From Nicotiana tabacum (lineage: Eukaryota; Streptophyta; Magnoliopsida; Solanales; Solanaceae), in assembly GCF_000715075.1 (NCBI RefSeq), contig NC_134081.1:70052153-70116152 (forward strand): a stretch of DNA of 64,000 nucleotides, written 5' to 3'. Shown in pieces: positions 32,706 to 46,847 of the stretch. Under the pieces are notes generated by a model. It was not told the origin of the DNA. It did no database searches and worked only from the letters and a program-made list of their open reading frames with translations. A program made the position numbers and the translations under genes. The stretch's first letter is position 1, and every line of letters starts with the position of its first letter.

Positions 32706-35321
32706 TAGTGCTTGGGCTGAAGGATCCCCTCCTGAGTCTGTACACACCCCCAGTGAGCGCAGGTACCTACTGAGTGCGAGTGCCGAGTGCTGAGTGACTG
32801 GGAGGCATGAGTGATAGTGAGGTATGCCCGAGTGGCTGTTTACGAGTGATTGTGAGGTATGCCCGAGGGGCTGTATACGAGTAATGTTTTTCCCGATGGG
32901 CTGGTTATGATTTCATCATTTTTGCTCATCTTTGCATTGAGCCTCTGTTTGAAAAACTGTTGAAAAATATCTTTAAATGATTTTACTGGAACTGGGTTTA
33001 AACGAGATGTTTTGATTCAAACCCTATTTTTTAAATCATGTGGTATTTTACTGAGATTTCATGATATGAACTTTATATGCTTTATTGCTCGTCACTATTG
33101 CTCACTCTTTATTTATTGTTGTTACTTACTGAGTTGGCGTACTCACGTTACTCCCTGCACCTTGTGTGTAGATCCAGGTATAGCTGGACACGGTAGCAGT
33201 TGTTGACTATTCCGGTTGCAGATTTTCTCGGGGATAGCAAGGTAGCTGCCTGGCAATCGCAGCCCTGCTCTTCTCCCTCTTATATTCCTTTAGTTGTATT
33301 TAGCTATCTTCCAGGATGAGTTAGTCTTGGTATTGTTAGACAGATTGTAGTAGATCCTCATGATTAGTGACACCCCGATGTCAGACTTTTCTTTTTCCGC
33401 ACTTTTGTTTTGATTTGAACTCTTTTACGAATGATTTATATTAAATAGCCTTGAAATTATCTTTGAAATGAAAATATCGATTCGCTTTGGAAATGAGTAG
33501 GCTTGCCTAGTTCCACGATAGACGCCATCACGACAGGTAGGTTTTTGGGTCGTGACAATATACAACTCCCAAAACCCGGTGAGGTATAAGTCACAAGTTC
33601 CAGATACAATGTTCCATAATCCTATACATCATTCTCTATCAAGAAACATAAAGAAATAAGGAAAAGACGGGATAGAAGGGGACTCCGAGGCCTGCGAACA
33701 CGGGCAGGTGTACCTTGAAGTCTTCAATATGAAATCACTCCATACACTAACACCAAGGCTAATAAGATGTACCCGGATCTGCACAAAATATGTGCAGAAA
33801 CGTAGTATGAGTACACCACAACGGTACCCAGTAAGTGCCAAGCCTAACCTCGGTAGAGTAGTGACGAGATCAGGTCAAGACCTTACTGGAAATAACAAGA
33901 AACAAGGTAGAAGATTCAATGATATAATAAAATGATAGGGAAGTGAAACAATAAGAATTTACAGAAGGTAACAACACGAAATCAAAGAAAGCAAATAAAA
34001 CATGGAAGGAAACAAGAATCTCACAAGTTAAGGAAAACAACAACCAATACAACAAATAGAGGAAATCAATAAGGGCACTCCCGAGGTACCGCCTCGTAGT
34101 CAAACAAGTAAATTATCTCACAGTCTTTCCTTATATCATCGCAGGAGCCTTTATATTTTATTTTTGAAAAATATTTTTCCGAAATAGCATCCCGCGTTTT
34201 AGCCCACCTTATCACACAGTATAAATTCTAGTAGTTCCATGACTAGCCATGCGTATCAAGCCCACCTTATCTCACCGCATGCGTTTCAACACCCAGACCT
34301 TATACTACCGCATGTGTATCAATAACCACAACGACACGGCAGAAATCTCATGCAAACAACAACAACCGCATGGCAGAAACCTTGTGCAACAATAACAATT
34401 GTCACCTCAACAATAATCATGGAAACCAAAACATAATAATTGAAACAATGATATTTCATGGATAGCAATTTCAAGTAAGGAATCCTACAGTTACATAATG
34501 AATACGGAATCAAGAAAGTAGATAATTCAACTAAGCAAGTAGTACAAGTTGCAAATAAGAGATATAATAAGTAGACATGTGAAATTAGGCTAAATATGAT
34601 GACTATACATGCTAAAGTAACTCAATTAAGGCATAAAAAAGAAACTACTTAGCTAGAACTGGATTTTCAATATTTAGCCCGTGTACGCACTCGTCACCTT
34701 GCGTACACGTCTTTCACATATTGCAAATTTACCATAACAGTACCAAATCTTAAGGAAAATTCCCCCCTCCCCCCAAGGTTAGACAAGGCACTTACCTCAA
34801 ACCACGCTCAATCAATCAATAAGAAGGTATTTTCCTCGATTTTCTGACTCCTAACGGCTCAAATCTAACTAAAAAGCAATTACATACTATAAATATAACT
34901 ATAGGAAACTTAATTTAAATAATGAAATTATGATTTTTGCAAAGAATTAGAAAATCGCTCCAAAAAGTCGACCCAAGCCCACATCTCGGAACCTGACCAA
35001 AATTATAAAATTCGAACCCTCATTTGATATCGAGTCCAACCATACAAGAATTATCCAAATCCGACCTCATTTACTCTTTCAAAATCCAAAAAACTTGGTT
35101 TAAAAACTTCTACACTTTTTCCTCAATTTAAAATTTCAAAACCATAATTAAAAGCTATAATTAACAGTAGATTCATGGGAATTAATAAAAATGAGTCAAG
35201 AATCCTGACCCAAATGCTTCCTCTGAAAATCCCTCAAAATCTCGCCTCAATCCGAGCCCTCAAAGTCCCAAAATGAAAATTAAATCAAACCTTCGATTTC
35301 CCCCTTTTCTGCCCAGTTATG

Positions 35322-35638
35322 TCGCACCTGCGACTTCACTACCGCATCTGCGGCTCCGCATATGCAAAAAACACCATCGCAAGTGCGGACTTCACTTAAG
35401 TCCACAGAGTCCACTTCTGCGAGCAAAGGGACGCACCTGCACGTGCGCGCGTGCGACAAAATGTGTCGCACCTGCGACCCTAATCGCTCATGTGCATCTC
35501 CTCACCGCATAAGTGAAGCCGCTTCTGTGGAGCCTTTTTCGCACCTGCGAGCCCTGGCCTGTGCTGCCTTCTCCTCTCCTGCGTTCCCTCACTCGCACAT
35601 GCAAGTACACACCTGCGGTCATACCCTCCGCAGGTGCA
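35322..35638. repeat. CGCA-nn-TGCG word array, Gypsy-2 3' LTR
   Basis: Words such as TCGCACCTGCGA, CCGCATCTGCGG, TCGCAAGTGCGG and CCGCAGGTGCA. It begins 693 nt from the LTR's sense 5' end (36331). Confidence 0.8.
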
Positions 35639-36331
35639 ATGACACCATAAGCTAAAATTTTCAGAAAATGAACAAGTCCAAATTTTGGTTCCGATATCGA
35701 TCTAAATCACACTTGGGCCCCGGGACCCCCACCAAAATTACTAACAAGTCCTAAAACATTATATGAACTTAGTCGAGCCTTCAAATCACATCAAACAACG
35801 CTAAAACCATGAATTGCGCATCGATTCAAGCCTAATGAACTTTTGAACTTCTAACTTCCACATATGATGCCGAAATCTATCAAATAAAGTCTGATTAACC
35901 TCAAAGTTTGCACACAATCCCTGAATGACATTACAGACCTATTTCATCTTCCGAAATTGAAATCGGACCCCGATATGAAAAAGTCCACTCCCGGTTAAAC
36001 TTTCCAAAATTCCACCAATTTTCAACTTTCGCCAATTAACGTTGAAATGACCTACAGACCTCCAAATCAACATCTGGACACGCTACGAAGACCAAAATCA
36101 CCCTACAGAGCTATTGGAACCATCAAAACTTTATTCCGGAGTCGTCTTCACACAGGTCAACCTATGGTTAACTCCTTTGACTTAAACTTCCAATTTAGGT
36201 ACTATGTGTCCCATTTCACTTCGAAACCAAAAACCAAACCTCCCGGCAAGTCACGTAACCACAGTATAACACAGAGAAGGCAATAATTAGGGGGTTAGGG
36301 CTAATACACTCAAAACAACCGGGGCGTTACA

Positions 36332-36345
36332 TCACCCCCCTCTTA
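36332..36345 (-). other. Gypsy-2 polypurine tract
   Basis: On the minus strand AAGAGGGGGG precedes the 3' LTR. The pol stop codon (TAA, 36343-36345) overlaps its start. Confidence 0.85.
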
Positions 36346-39300
36346 AAACAAACGTTCGTCCTCGAACGAGTATAGAGACATATCTAAAGTGGTAAAAAGA
36401 TGAGGATAACAGATGCACATATCATGCTCGGTCTCCCAAGTTGCCTTTTCGACTGGCTGACCCCTCCAGTGGACCTTAACTGATGCAATGTTCTTCGACC
36501 TCAACTTTCAGACCTGTTTGTCTAACATTGCCATCGACTTCTCAACATAAGATAGATCATTGTCCAACTTAACTGAGCTGAAGTCTAACATATGAGACGG
36601 AACGACGTGATACTTACAAAGCATAGAAACATGGAACACTGGATGAACTGCAACTAGACTAGGTGGTAGTGCACGTCTGTAGGCCACCTCTCCAACCCTC
36701 TCGAGAATCTCAAAAGGCCTGATATACGTAGGGCTCAACTTGGCCTGCTTCCCGAACCTCATAACATCCTTCATGGGCGAAACCCGGAGCAAGAACCGCT
36801 CCCCAACCATGAATTCAACGTCGCGAACCTTCTGATCTGCAAAACTCTTATGTATGGATTGGGCTGTACGAAGTTGATCCTGAATCAATTTAACTTTTTC
36901 CAAGGCATCCTGAACTAAATGTGTACCCAATAGCCTAGCCCCACCCTGCTCAAACCAACCCACTAGAGACCGACACCATCTACCATACAAAGCCTCATAC
37001 AGGGCCATCTGAATGCTCGACTGGTAGTGGTTATTGTAGGAAAACTTTGCCAGTGGAAAGAACTGATCCCAAGAACCCCCAAACTCCATCACACATGCAC
37101 GAAGCATATCCTCCAATATCTTAATAGTGCGCTTGGACTGTCCGTCCGTCTGAGGGTGAAATGTTGTGCTCAACTCCACCGAGTATCTAACTCATGCTGT
37201 GTGGCTCTCCAGAACCGTGATGTAAATTGTGTACCCCGGTCAGAGATGATAGATACCGGCACGCCATGAAGCCTTACAATCTCCCGAATGTAAACCTGAG
37301 CCAACTGCTCTGAAGAGTAAGTAGTCACCACTGGAATAAAATGAGCTGATTTGGTCAACCTATCCACAACCACCCAAACTGCATCAAACTTCCTCTGAGT
37401 CTATGGTAGCCCAACGACAAAATCCATAGTGATCCGCTCCCATTTTCACTCCGGAATCTCTAGCTTCTGAAGCAATCCACCTGGCCGCTGATGCTAATAC
37501 TTCACCTGCTGACAATTTAGGCACCAATCTACATACTCCACTATGTCTTTCTTCATTCTCCTTCACCAATAATGCTGCCTCAGGTCCTGATACATCTTCG
37601 TGACACCTGGATGAATGGAGTACCATGAACTATGAGCCTCATGGAGAATCAACTCACGCAAACCGTCTACATTAGGCACACATAGCCTGCCCTGCATCTG
37701 TAATATGTCATCATCTCTAATAGTGAACTCTTTGGCATCATCGTGCTGAACCGTGACCTTAAGGACAAGCAGATGGGGGTCATCATACTGACGCTCTCTG
37801 ATATGATCATAAATAGAAGATTGAGAAACCACACTAGCCAAAACTCGGCTCGGCTCAGAAACATCCAATCTAACAAACTGGTTGGCCAAGGCTTGAACAT
37901 CCAATGCTAATGGCCTTTCTACTACTGGTAGATATGCTAGACTGTCCAAACTCTCCGCCCTACGACTCGAGGCATCGGCCACCACATTAGCCTTCCCGGG
38001 ATGATATGGAATGGTGATATCATAGTCCTTAAGCAACTCTAACCACCTCCGCTGATGCAAGTTAAGATCCTTCTACTTGAACAGATATTGTAGACTCCGG
38101 TGATCGGTGTAGATCTCACAAGGGACACCATACAAATAGTGCCGCCAAATCTTCAAGGCATGAACAATAGCTGCTAACTCAAGGTCATGGACCGGATAGT
38201 TCTTCTCATTCACCTTCACATGTCTAGACGCGTAGGCAATCACCCTACAGTCCTGTATCAATATCGCGCCGAGGCTAAAGCATGACACATCACAATACAC
38301 AATTTATGACCCTGAACCAGTAGGCAATACCAACACTGGGGCTGTAGTCAAAGCAGTCTTGAGCTTTTGAAAGATCGCCTCACACTCCTTGGTCCACCTG
38401 AACGGAGCACTTTTCTAGGTCAATCTGGTCATAGGTGTTGCAATAGATGAGAAATCCTCTACAAATCGACGGTAATACCCCTCCAAACCAAGAAAACTCC
38501 GGATCTTCATAGTTGAGGACGGTCTGGGCTAACTCTGCACTGCTTCAATCTTCTTCGGATCTACCTTGATCCCCTCACTCGACCCTACATGACCCAAAAA
38601 TACCACTGAATCTAGCTAGAATTCACACTTTGAAAATTTTGCATATAACTTCTTTTCTCTCAAGGTCTGAAACACAGTCCTCAGGTGTTGCTCATGATCC
38701 TCCTGGCTCAGGGAGTACACTAGAATGTCGTCAATAAATACAACGATGAATGAGTCAAGATATGGCCGGAATACACTGTTCATAAAATGCATGAATACTG
38801 CTGGGGCATTGGTTAGCCCAAAAGGCATCACAAGGAACTCGTAATGACCATACCGAGTCCTGAAGGCAGCCTTCGGGATATCTGGCTACCAAATCTTCAA
38901 CTGATGATAGCCTGAACGCAAGTTAATCTTGGAGAACACTTTGGCACCCTGTAACTAATCAAATAGGTCATCAATACGAGGCAATGGATACCTGTTCTTC
39001 ACTGTAACCTTGCTCAACTGGCGATAATCAATACACATGCGCATAGAACCATCCTTTTTCTTTACAAACAAGACTGGAGCACCCCAAGGAAACACAATGG
39101 GCCGAATGAAGCCCTTATCAAACAACTCCTGTGACTGCTCCTTTAACTCCTTCAACTCTGGTAGGGCCATACGATATGGAGGAATAGATATGGGTTGAGT
39201 GCCCGGTAATAAATCAATACCAAAGTCGATATCCCTCTCGGGCGGTATGCCCGAAAGATCCATCAGAAATACATTTGGATAATCCCTCACTATCGGAACT

Positions 39301-41267
39301 GACTCGGTGGTAGGAGTATCAACAATGGCATCTCTCACATATACTAGATACGCATCACACCCCTTCTCAACCATCCGTTGAGCCTTTAGAAATGAAATAA
39401 ATTTGCTAAGATTATAATCTAAGGTACCTCTCCACTCTAACCATGGTAATCCTGGCATATCCAGCGTCACGGTCTTAGTGTGACAATCAAGAATAGCATG
39501 ATAGGGTGACAACCAGTACATGCCCAATATAATATCAAAGTCTACCATGCTGAGTAACAATAGATTGGCTCTGGTCTCAAAACCACTAAGAATAACCAAA
39601 AATGACCGATACACACGGTCAACAACAATAGAATCTCCCACAAGTGTAGATACATAGAAATGAGAACTCAAAGAATCACGGTATACACCCAAATATAGAG
39701 CAAAATAAGATGACACATATGAATAAGTGGAGCCTGGATCAAATAAGCCTGATGTATCTCTATGACAGACCGAAATAATACCTGTGATAATAGAGTCGGA
39801 TGCAACTGCCTCTGTCCTAGAAGGAAGAGCATAGTATCTGGCATGGCCTCCCCCTCTAGGGTGACCTTTACCTGCTCGACCTCCACCTCGAGCTGGCAGT
39901 GCAGGTGGAGTGGTAGCTAGTGCTGTAACTATAGCTTGAGGACCCGGTGGAGCACGCGGTGCCTGCGTAGTCTGTGGATGTGCACCCCTCCTGGGTCTGG
40001 GGCAATCCCTCACCATATAAAGTGTGTCACCACACTCAAAACAAGCTCCCGGAGGACATGGCTGTTGTGGCTGGCTCGGGCCTGATCGGCTGGACTGACC
40101 GCTGAAAGCATCTCGTGTAGGAGGTGCACTAGATAATGATTATGCATAATAGGGAGCCTGAGGCCTAGGAGTAACCGGAATACCGCTGGCAGCTGGAAGT
40201 GCTGAATAAACATGGCGATTCACATAGCCCCTACCATAACGAGATGTAGCTGGGGAACGAGTAACACTATATGTGCCAGACTCTCGAGTCCTCTTGGACT
40301 CTCTCTCCTCTCTCTCCCGAGTCAGGATACCCTCCAATCTCCTAGCAATCCCTACTACCTACTGGTATACGATGTCCATCTCCAACTCTCGGGCCATCCT
40401 AAATCTGATACTAGGGTTGAGCTCCTCGATAAAATAATGGACCCGCTCTCTAACAGTAGCAGCCTAGGTTGGTGCATGCCTATCCAAATCACTGAACTGG
40501 ACCGCATATTCCGACACGGTCATAGAACCCTGGCGCAACTGCTCAAACTCTGCACGCCATGCATCTTTGAGACTCTGGAGAACATACTCCTTCAAGAACA
40601 TATCTAAGAATTGAGTCCAAGTGAGTGAAGCTGCCTCGGGCAGACTACCCAACTCATATGCTCGCTACCACTGATAGGTCGCTCTTCTAAGCTGGAACGT
40701 AGTGAAAGCAACCCCACTAGACTCCGCAATACCCATAGTACGGAGGATGCGGTGGCACTCATTAGGAAAACCCTGGGCATCCTCTGACGCCATGCCACTA
40801 AAAGTAGGAGGATGGTAGTTCTTGTATCTTTCGAGCCTAAGCTGCTCTTCTTCAGAAACTGCTGCCCTAACCTCGGGCTGATCTGGAGCGACCGGATGCA
40901 CTAGTATGACCTCTGGGACCTGATCAACCTGGACCCGCTTCTCTGGTCTACAAGTGGTAGGAGTCTGTGCTCCTCCCCCGACCTGGGATATGACAGGAGC
41001 AAGTGGTATCAACCCTACTTGAGCAAAAATACCGAACATGCTCAGAAACTGGGCGAGAGTCTTCTGGAGGGCTGGTGTAGTAACAGGCGTCTCAGGTGCC
41101 TGCCCTCCAACTGGAGCTACTGGTGGCTCCTCTGTAGCAGCTCGTGCAGGTGCTTTGGCTGCACCACATGGACGTTTTTGGCCTCTACCCCGACCCCGGC
41201 CTCTCGTGGCTCTAGTAGGGGGAGCGAGTGTCGGGTCATCTGATCTAGCTGTACGTGTCCTCACCAT
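36343..41267 (-). pseudogene. Gypsy-2 gag-pol polyprotein, broken
   Basis: Starts MVRTRTARSDDP at 41267. Gag: YKNYHPPTF, then a TAG in place of Trp at 40665-40667. The zinc knuckle near 40040 reads [14 protein letters not shown], with Tyr in the His position. Protease has [11 protein letters not shown] intact (about 39720). RT has [15 protein letters not shown] and FIDDILVYS. RNase H has YCDVS and TDHRS. The integrase zinc cysteines are intact (CLNC), with SDRGTQF present. The third acid is Lys at 37132-37134. The C-terminal chromodomain (36343-36560) ends DMSLYSFEDERLF. Several breaks are Trp-to-TAG or similar transitions (near 37400 and 38615), with frame changes near 38940 and 37180. It is non-autonomous. 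Confidence 0.9.
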
Positions 41268-41453
41268 CAGTGAGAGAATAGAAGACAAAAGTTTAGAATC
41301 CTAAAATCAACAATTTTGCATGACTAGGAATCAAAGAAGTGAAGCTTTTCCTAACAGTTTCGTAGCCTCCCGAAGATAAATACAGTCGTCTCCGTACCGA
41401 TCCGCAAGACTCTACTAAACCTGCTTGTGACTCATAACACCTATGAACCTAGA

Positions 41454-41465
41454 GCTTTGATACCA
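41454..41465 (-). other. Gypsy-2 primer-binding site
   Basis: On the minus strand TGGTATCAAAGC lies three bases inside the 5' LTR. It has one change from the initiator-Met complement seen in Gypsy-1. Confidence 0.85.
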
Positions 41466-44032
41466 AATTGTCACGACCCCAATTTCCCTCCATAGGATGT
41501 CGTAAAGGCACCTAGTCTCTAAGACAAAGTAAGCCTAACAAGCATGCTGAATAATTGAAATAATAATCTAAAAACTCAAAACGTCATCAACTGTATAAAG
41601 TTAAAAAAAACTGCAACTCAAAAGTATATACAACTCCCAAAACCCGGTGAGGTATAAGTCACAAGCTCTAGATACAATGTTGAATAATCCTATACATCAT
41701 TCTCTATCAAGAAACATAAGGAAACAAGGAAAGGACGGGATAGAAGGGAACTTCGAGGCCTGCGAACGCGGGCATATGTACCTTGAAGTCTCCGATAAGC
41801 AGTCACTCCACACACTAACACCGAGGCTGATAAGATGTACCTGGATCCGCACATAATATGTACAGAGGTGTAGTATGAGTACACCACAACGGTACCCAGT
41901 AAGTGGCAAGCCTAACCTCGGTAGAGTAGTGACGAGGTCAGGTCAGGGCCCTACTGGAAATAACAAGAAACAAGGCAGAAGATATGATGGTATAATAAAA
42001 TGACAGAGAAGTGAAACAATAAGAATTTACAGAAGGTAACAACACGAAATCAAAGAAAGCAAATAAAACATGGAAGGAAACAAGAATCTCACAAGTTAAG
42101 GAAAACAACAATAACCAATACAGCAAATAGAGGAAATCAACAGAGGCACTCCTGAGGTACTACCTCGTAGTCCCAAAAGTAAATTATCCCACAGTTTTTC
42201 CTTATATCACTGCAGGAGCCTTTATATTTTATTTTTGAAAATTATTTTCCCGAAATAGCATCCTGCATTTTAGCCCACTTTATCACACTGCATGACTTCT
42301 AGTAGTTCCCCTACTAGCCACACATATCAAGCCCACATTATCTCACCGTATGCGTTTCAACACCCAGACCTCATACCATAACATGCGTATCAATAATCAC
42401 AACGACACAGCAGAAAACCCGTGCAAACAACAACAACCGCACGACAGAAACCTAGTGCAATAATAACAACTGTCACCTCAATAATCACGGAAACCAAAAC
42501 ATAACAATTGAAACAATGATATTTCAAGGATAGAAATTTCAAGTAAGGAATCCCACAGTTAAATAATGAATATGGAATAAAAAAAGCAGGTAATTCAACT
42601 AAGAAAGTAGTACAAGTTTCAAATAAGAGATACAACAAGTAAACATGTGAAATTAGGCTAAACATGATGACTGTACATGCTAAAGTAACTCAATTAAGGC
42701 ATAAAAAGGAAACTAGTTAGCTAGAACCAGGCCCATATCTCGGAATTCGACCAAAATTATAAAATCTAAACTCCCATTCGATATCGAGTCCAACCATAGA
42801 AGAATTATCCAAATCCGACCTCATTTAGTCTTTCAAAATCCAAAAACTTGGTCTAAGAACTTCTACACTTTTTCCCCAATTTTAAACTTCAAAACCATAA
42901 TTAAAAGGTGTAATTAACAATAGATTCATGAGAATTAATCAAAACCGAGTCAAGAATCCTTACCCAAATATTTCCTCTAAAAATCCCTCAAAATCTCGCC
43001 TCAATCCAAGATCTCAAAATCCCAAAATGAAAATGAAATCAAACTCTCGATTTTTCCCCTTTTCTGCCCATTTATGTCGCACCTGCTACCTCACTTCCGC
43101 ACTTACGGAAAAACCATCGCAGGTGCGGACTTCACTTATGTAGCGACCCAGCCGGTCGTTTCGAAAGTTATAGCCCCGTTTTTCCCATTTTTGCTTCTTT
43201 TTATGTTCTTCAACTATATTATGATATGTCGGGTTAGTTGGTTCGGGTTCGGAGTGGTTTCAAAGTGAATTGAGACACTTATTCTCTTTATTAGAAGTTT
43301 AAGTTAGAAAAGCCAATCGAATGTTGACTTATGTGTAAACGATCTCGGATTTGAATTTTGATGGTTCCCTTAGCTTCGTGTCACGACCCAAAAACCTAAC
43401 TTGTCATGATGGCACCTATCGCCGAACTAGGCAAGCCGACTCTTTCCAAAATAATCAATATTTTTCATTTCAAAGATAATTTCAAGGCTATTTAGCATAA
43501 AGACATTTGTAAAGGAGTTCAAATCAAACAAAAGTGCGGAAAAGAAAAGCCCGACATTGGGGTGTCACTAGTCATGAGCATCTACTACAATCTGTCTAAT
43601 AATATCAAGGCTAACTCAGCCTGAAAAATAGCTAAATACAACTAAAGGAAGATAAGAGGGAGAAGAGCAGGGGCTACGATCGCCAAGCAGCTACCTTGCT
43701 ATCCCGAGAAAATCTGCAACCAGAATAATCAACAACCGCTACCGTGTCCAGCTACACCTGGATCTGCACACAAGGTGTAGGGAGTAATGTGAGTACGACA
43801 ACTCAGTAAGTAACAACAATAAATAAAGACTGAGCAGTAGTGACGAGCAATAAAGCATATAACGTTCATATCATGAAATCTCAGTAAAATATCACATGCT
43901 TTTAAAATCAGGATTTGAATCAAAACATCTCGTTTAAACCTAGTTCTAGTAAAAATTATTTAAGGATATTTTTCAACAGTTTTCAACCAGAGGAAAAATT
44001 CAAAGGTGAACAAAAATTATGAAATCATAAAC

Positions 44033-44185
44033 AGCCCCTCGGGCAAAACATCACTCATGTACAGCCCCTCGGGCAAACCTCACAGTCACTCGTGCCACTC
44101 GGGCATACCTCACAATTACTCTTGCCACTCGAGCATACCTCACAATCACTCTTGCCACTCGGGCATACCTCACAATCACTTATGT
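44033..44185. repeat. About 30-bp tandem units in solo LTR C
   Basis: Units with CCACTCGGGCATACCTCAC, spaced about 30 bp, plus two leading CCCCTCGGGCAAA variants. Looser relatives (TATGCCCGAGTGGCTG) are in solo LTR A near 32820-32890. Confidence 0.8.
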
Positions 44186-45364
44186 CTCCCAGTCACTTAG
44201 CACTCGGCACTCACACTCAGTAGGTACCTACGCTCACTAGGGGTGTGTACAGACTCCGGAGAGGCTCCTTCAGCCCAAGTGCTATATCAAGCCAAATCAT
44301 GGCATAAATCACTCAGGCCCTCAGCCTATATCAAATATGCTGCGGCGTGCAGCCCGATCCCATAAATATCCTCACAAATCAGGCCCTCGGCCTCACTTAG
44401 TCATAAACCTCTCAAGCCACTCGGGCATTTCAGTAAAAACAGGGTGCTCAGCCCAAAACAACATTTATATGCATCAAAATCAAGTAATAAAAGCTGAGTT
44501 ATGCAGTAAACAAGTATAACCATGTCTGAGTATATATTTTCAATCGAAAACAATGAGAGAATAATAAGAAAAGCCCCTTCACGATCCAAACAACACTTGC
44601 ACAAGACCCAAACATGGCATTCAACTCAATTTACAGAAACTCTTTCTCAAACGTATAAGTATCATATAGTTTCAACAAAAATATATGCAACTTTATAGTT
44701 GCTATGGTACGGATCAAGTCACAATCCCCAACAGTGCACGCCCACACACCCGTCACCTAGCATGTGCGTCACTTAAAATAGTAGAATGATACAAAATTCG
44801 GGGTTTCATACCCTCAGGACTAGATTTACAATCGTTACTTGCCTCAAACCGGTCAAATCTCTACTCCGCAATACTCTTGCCTCTCGATTCGGCCTCCAAA
44901 TGCTCCGAATTTATTCACAATCAGTACAATACCATCAATATACGCCAATGGAATGAATTCCACAAGAAAAACTATCAAATTAGCCCAAAACCCGAAATTG
45001 GCTCAAACCCGGCCCCCAGGCCCACGTCTCGAAATCCGACAAAATTTACAAAACTAGAAATCCCATTCACTCACGAGTCCGTACATACAAAATTTATCCA
45101 AATTCGACATCATTTGGTCCCTCAAATCCTTAAATTAAACTATTAAAAATCCCAAGCCCTAACCCCTCATTTTCACTAATTACATGATTAAACAACGAAA
45201 AATCACCATATATACGAGTATTAGGTCTCAAGCAACTTACCTCACTGATAGCCCTTGAATCACCTTTCAAAAAGCACTCCAAAAGCTCCAAAAACCGACT
45301 TGGAAATGGTGGAAATGAACCAAATTCGTGAAGGGTTCTATTTATGGTTTCTGCCCAGGCTTTT

Positions 45365-45693
45365 TCGCACCTGCGAACCATTTCTCGCTTCTGTGCAACT
45401 GCACCTGCAGAAAAATCCATCACAGGTGCGGAACTCACTTATGAGCCCAGGTTTCGCATCTGCAGCCAACCTGCTACATCTGCGCTTGCGCACCTGCGCG
45501 TGACACGCCGCATCTGCGAAGCCGACCTTTTTCCTTCCTTCTGCATCTGCGTCCCAGGTCTCGCACCTGCGGGCTCACAGATGCGATAGCCTTCTCGCAC
45601 TTGCTCATCCTGCCTAGCCCAGCATTGCCTATACCTGCAAACCCCCATGCGCACCAGCGACCCCGCACCTGCGACTCCCCTTCCGCAGGTGCG
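45365..45693. repeat. CGCA-nn-TGCG word array of solo LTR C
   Basis: It runs from a TTCGCACCTGCGAA word to CCGCAGGTGCGG, starting 695 nt from the sense 5' end (46388). Confidence 0.8.
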
Positions 45694-46847
45694 GAAATAA
45701 CAGTAACAGCAACTTCAGCTGCATTTTCAACTTTGACAAATCCGTTAACCACCCGGAATCACCTCGAGGCCCTCGGGACCTCAACCAAAAATACCAACAA
45801 GTCATATATCAACATACAAACTTAGTCAAACCTTCGAATCACTCAAAACAACATCGAAACACTAAATTACCCTCAGATTTAAGCCTAAGAAATTCTAAAC
45901 TTTCAAATTCCACAACCGATGCCGAAACCAACCAAACCACGTTCGAATGACCTCATATTTTGCACACACGTCACAAATAACATTACAAACCTACTCCAAC
46001 TTTCAGAATTCCATTCCGACCCCGAAATCAAATTTTCCACTGCCGACCAAAAATCGCCAAATTTCCAATTTTGCCAATTCAAGCCTAATTCTACTACGGA
46101 CCTCCAAATCACATTCCGGATGCGCTCCTAGGTCCAAAATCACCTAACGGAGCTAATGCAATCATCAGAACTCAAATTCGAGGTCGTTTACACACAGATC
46201 AACATCCGGTTGACTTTTTCCAACTTAAGCTTCTACTTTAGAGACTAAGTGTCTCATTCCACTCCGAAACCACTCCGAACTTGAACCAACCCACCCTATA
46301 CAACACAATACATCTAAATAACACATAAAGAAGCATAAATGAGGGAAATGTGGCTATAACTATCGAAACGACCGGCCGAGTCGTTACACTGCGTTAGGTG
46401 ATTTTAGACTTAGGAGCGCGTCCGGAATATGAATTGGAGATCCGTAGTGGAATTAGGTATGAATTGGCGAAAGTTGAAAATTGGCGATTTCGGTCGGCAG
46501 TGGAAAATTTGATATCGGGGTCGGAATAGATTTTCGAAAGTTGGAGTAGGTTCGTGGTGTCATTTGTGACATGTGTGTAAAATTTGAGGTCATTCGGACG
46601 TGCTTTTGTAGGTTTCGGCATCGTTTGCGGAATTTAGAAGTTTAGAAGTTCTTAGGCTTGAATCCGAGGGTAATTTGGTGTTTTGATGTTGTTTTGAGTG
46701 ATTCGAAGGCTCGACTAAGTTCGTATGTGGATATATGACTTATTGGTATGTTTGGTTGAGGTCCCGAGAGGCTCGGGGTGATTCCGGGTGGTTATCGGAT
46801 TGTTTGAAGTTGGAAAAATGCAGCTGAAACTGCTGCTACTGGTATCT

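Larger units (their letters stand above)
30515..33557 (+). mobile_element. Solo LTR A (chromovirus type)
   Basis: 3043 bp from TGTAACGACCCGACCGG to TTTTTGGGTCGTGACA, flanked by ATATA (30510-30514 and 33558-33562). No gag-pol lies inside, so it is a recombined solo LTR in the 3' LTR of Gypsy-2. It carries a GC-rich array (31207-31516), GTAAGT sites (31630-31635 and 32040-32045) and three CACGTG motifs (32621, 32662, 32682). It is of the same family as solo LTR C but in opposite orientation. Confidence 0.9.
30355..36331 (-). repeat. 3' LTR of Gypsy-2 (split by solo LTR A)
   Basis: LTR parts are 30355-30514 and 33558-36331, with solo LTR A between. It contains one copy of the 48-bp unit (about 34078), a GTAAGT donor-like site on the minus strand (34790-34795) and the word array (35322-35638). 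Confidence 0.9.
43379..46388 (-). mobile_element. Solo LTR C inside solo LTR B
   Basis: 3010 bp, TGTCACGACCC to GAGTCGTTACA on the plus strand (sense minus). It is flanked by CTTCG (43374-43378) and CTGCG (46389-46393), one mismatch. Removing it joins the sequence as TTAGCTTCG-TTAGGT, as in solo LTR A (TTAGCTTCGTTAGGTAA), which confirms the boundary. It is the youngest layer of the stack. Confidence 0.9.

Noticed and set aside
44033..44185. CRISPR-like direct repeats
   Set aside because: Units are contiguous tandem copies about 30 bp long without unique spacers, in a plant LTR.
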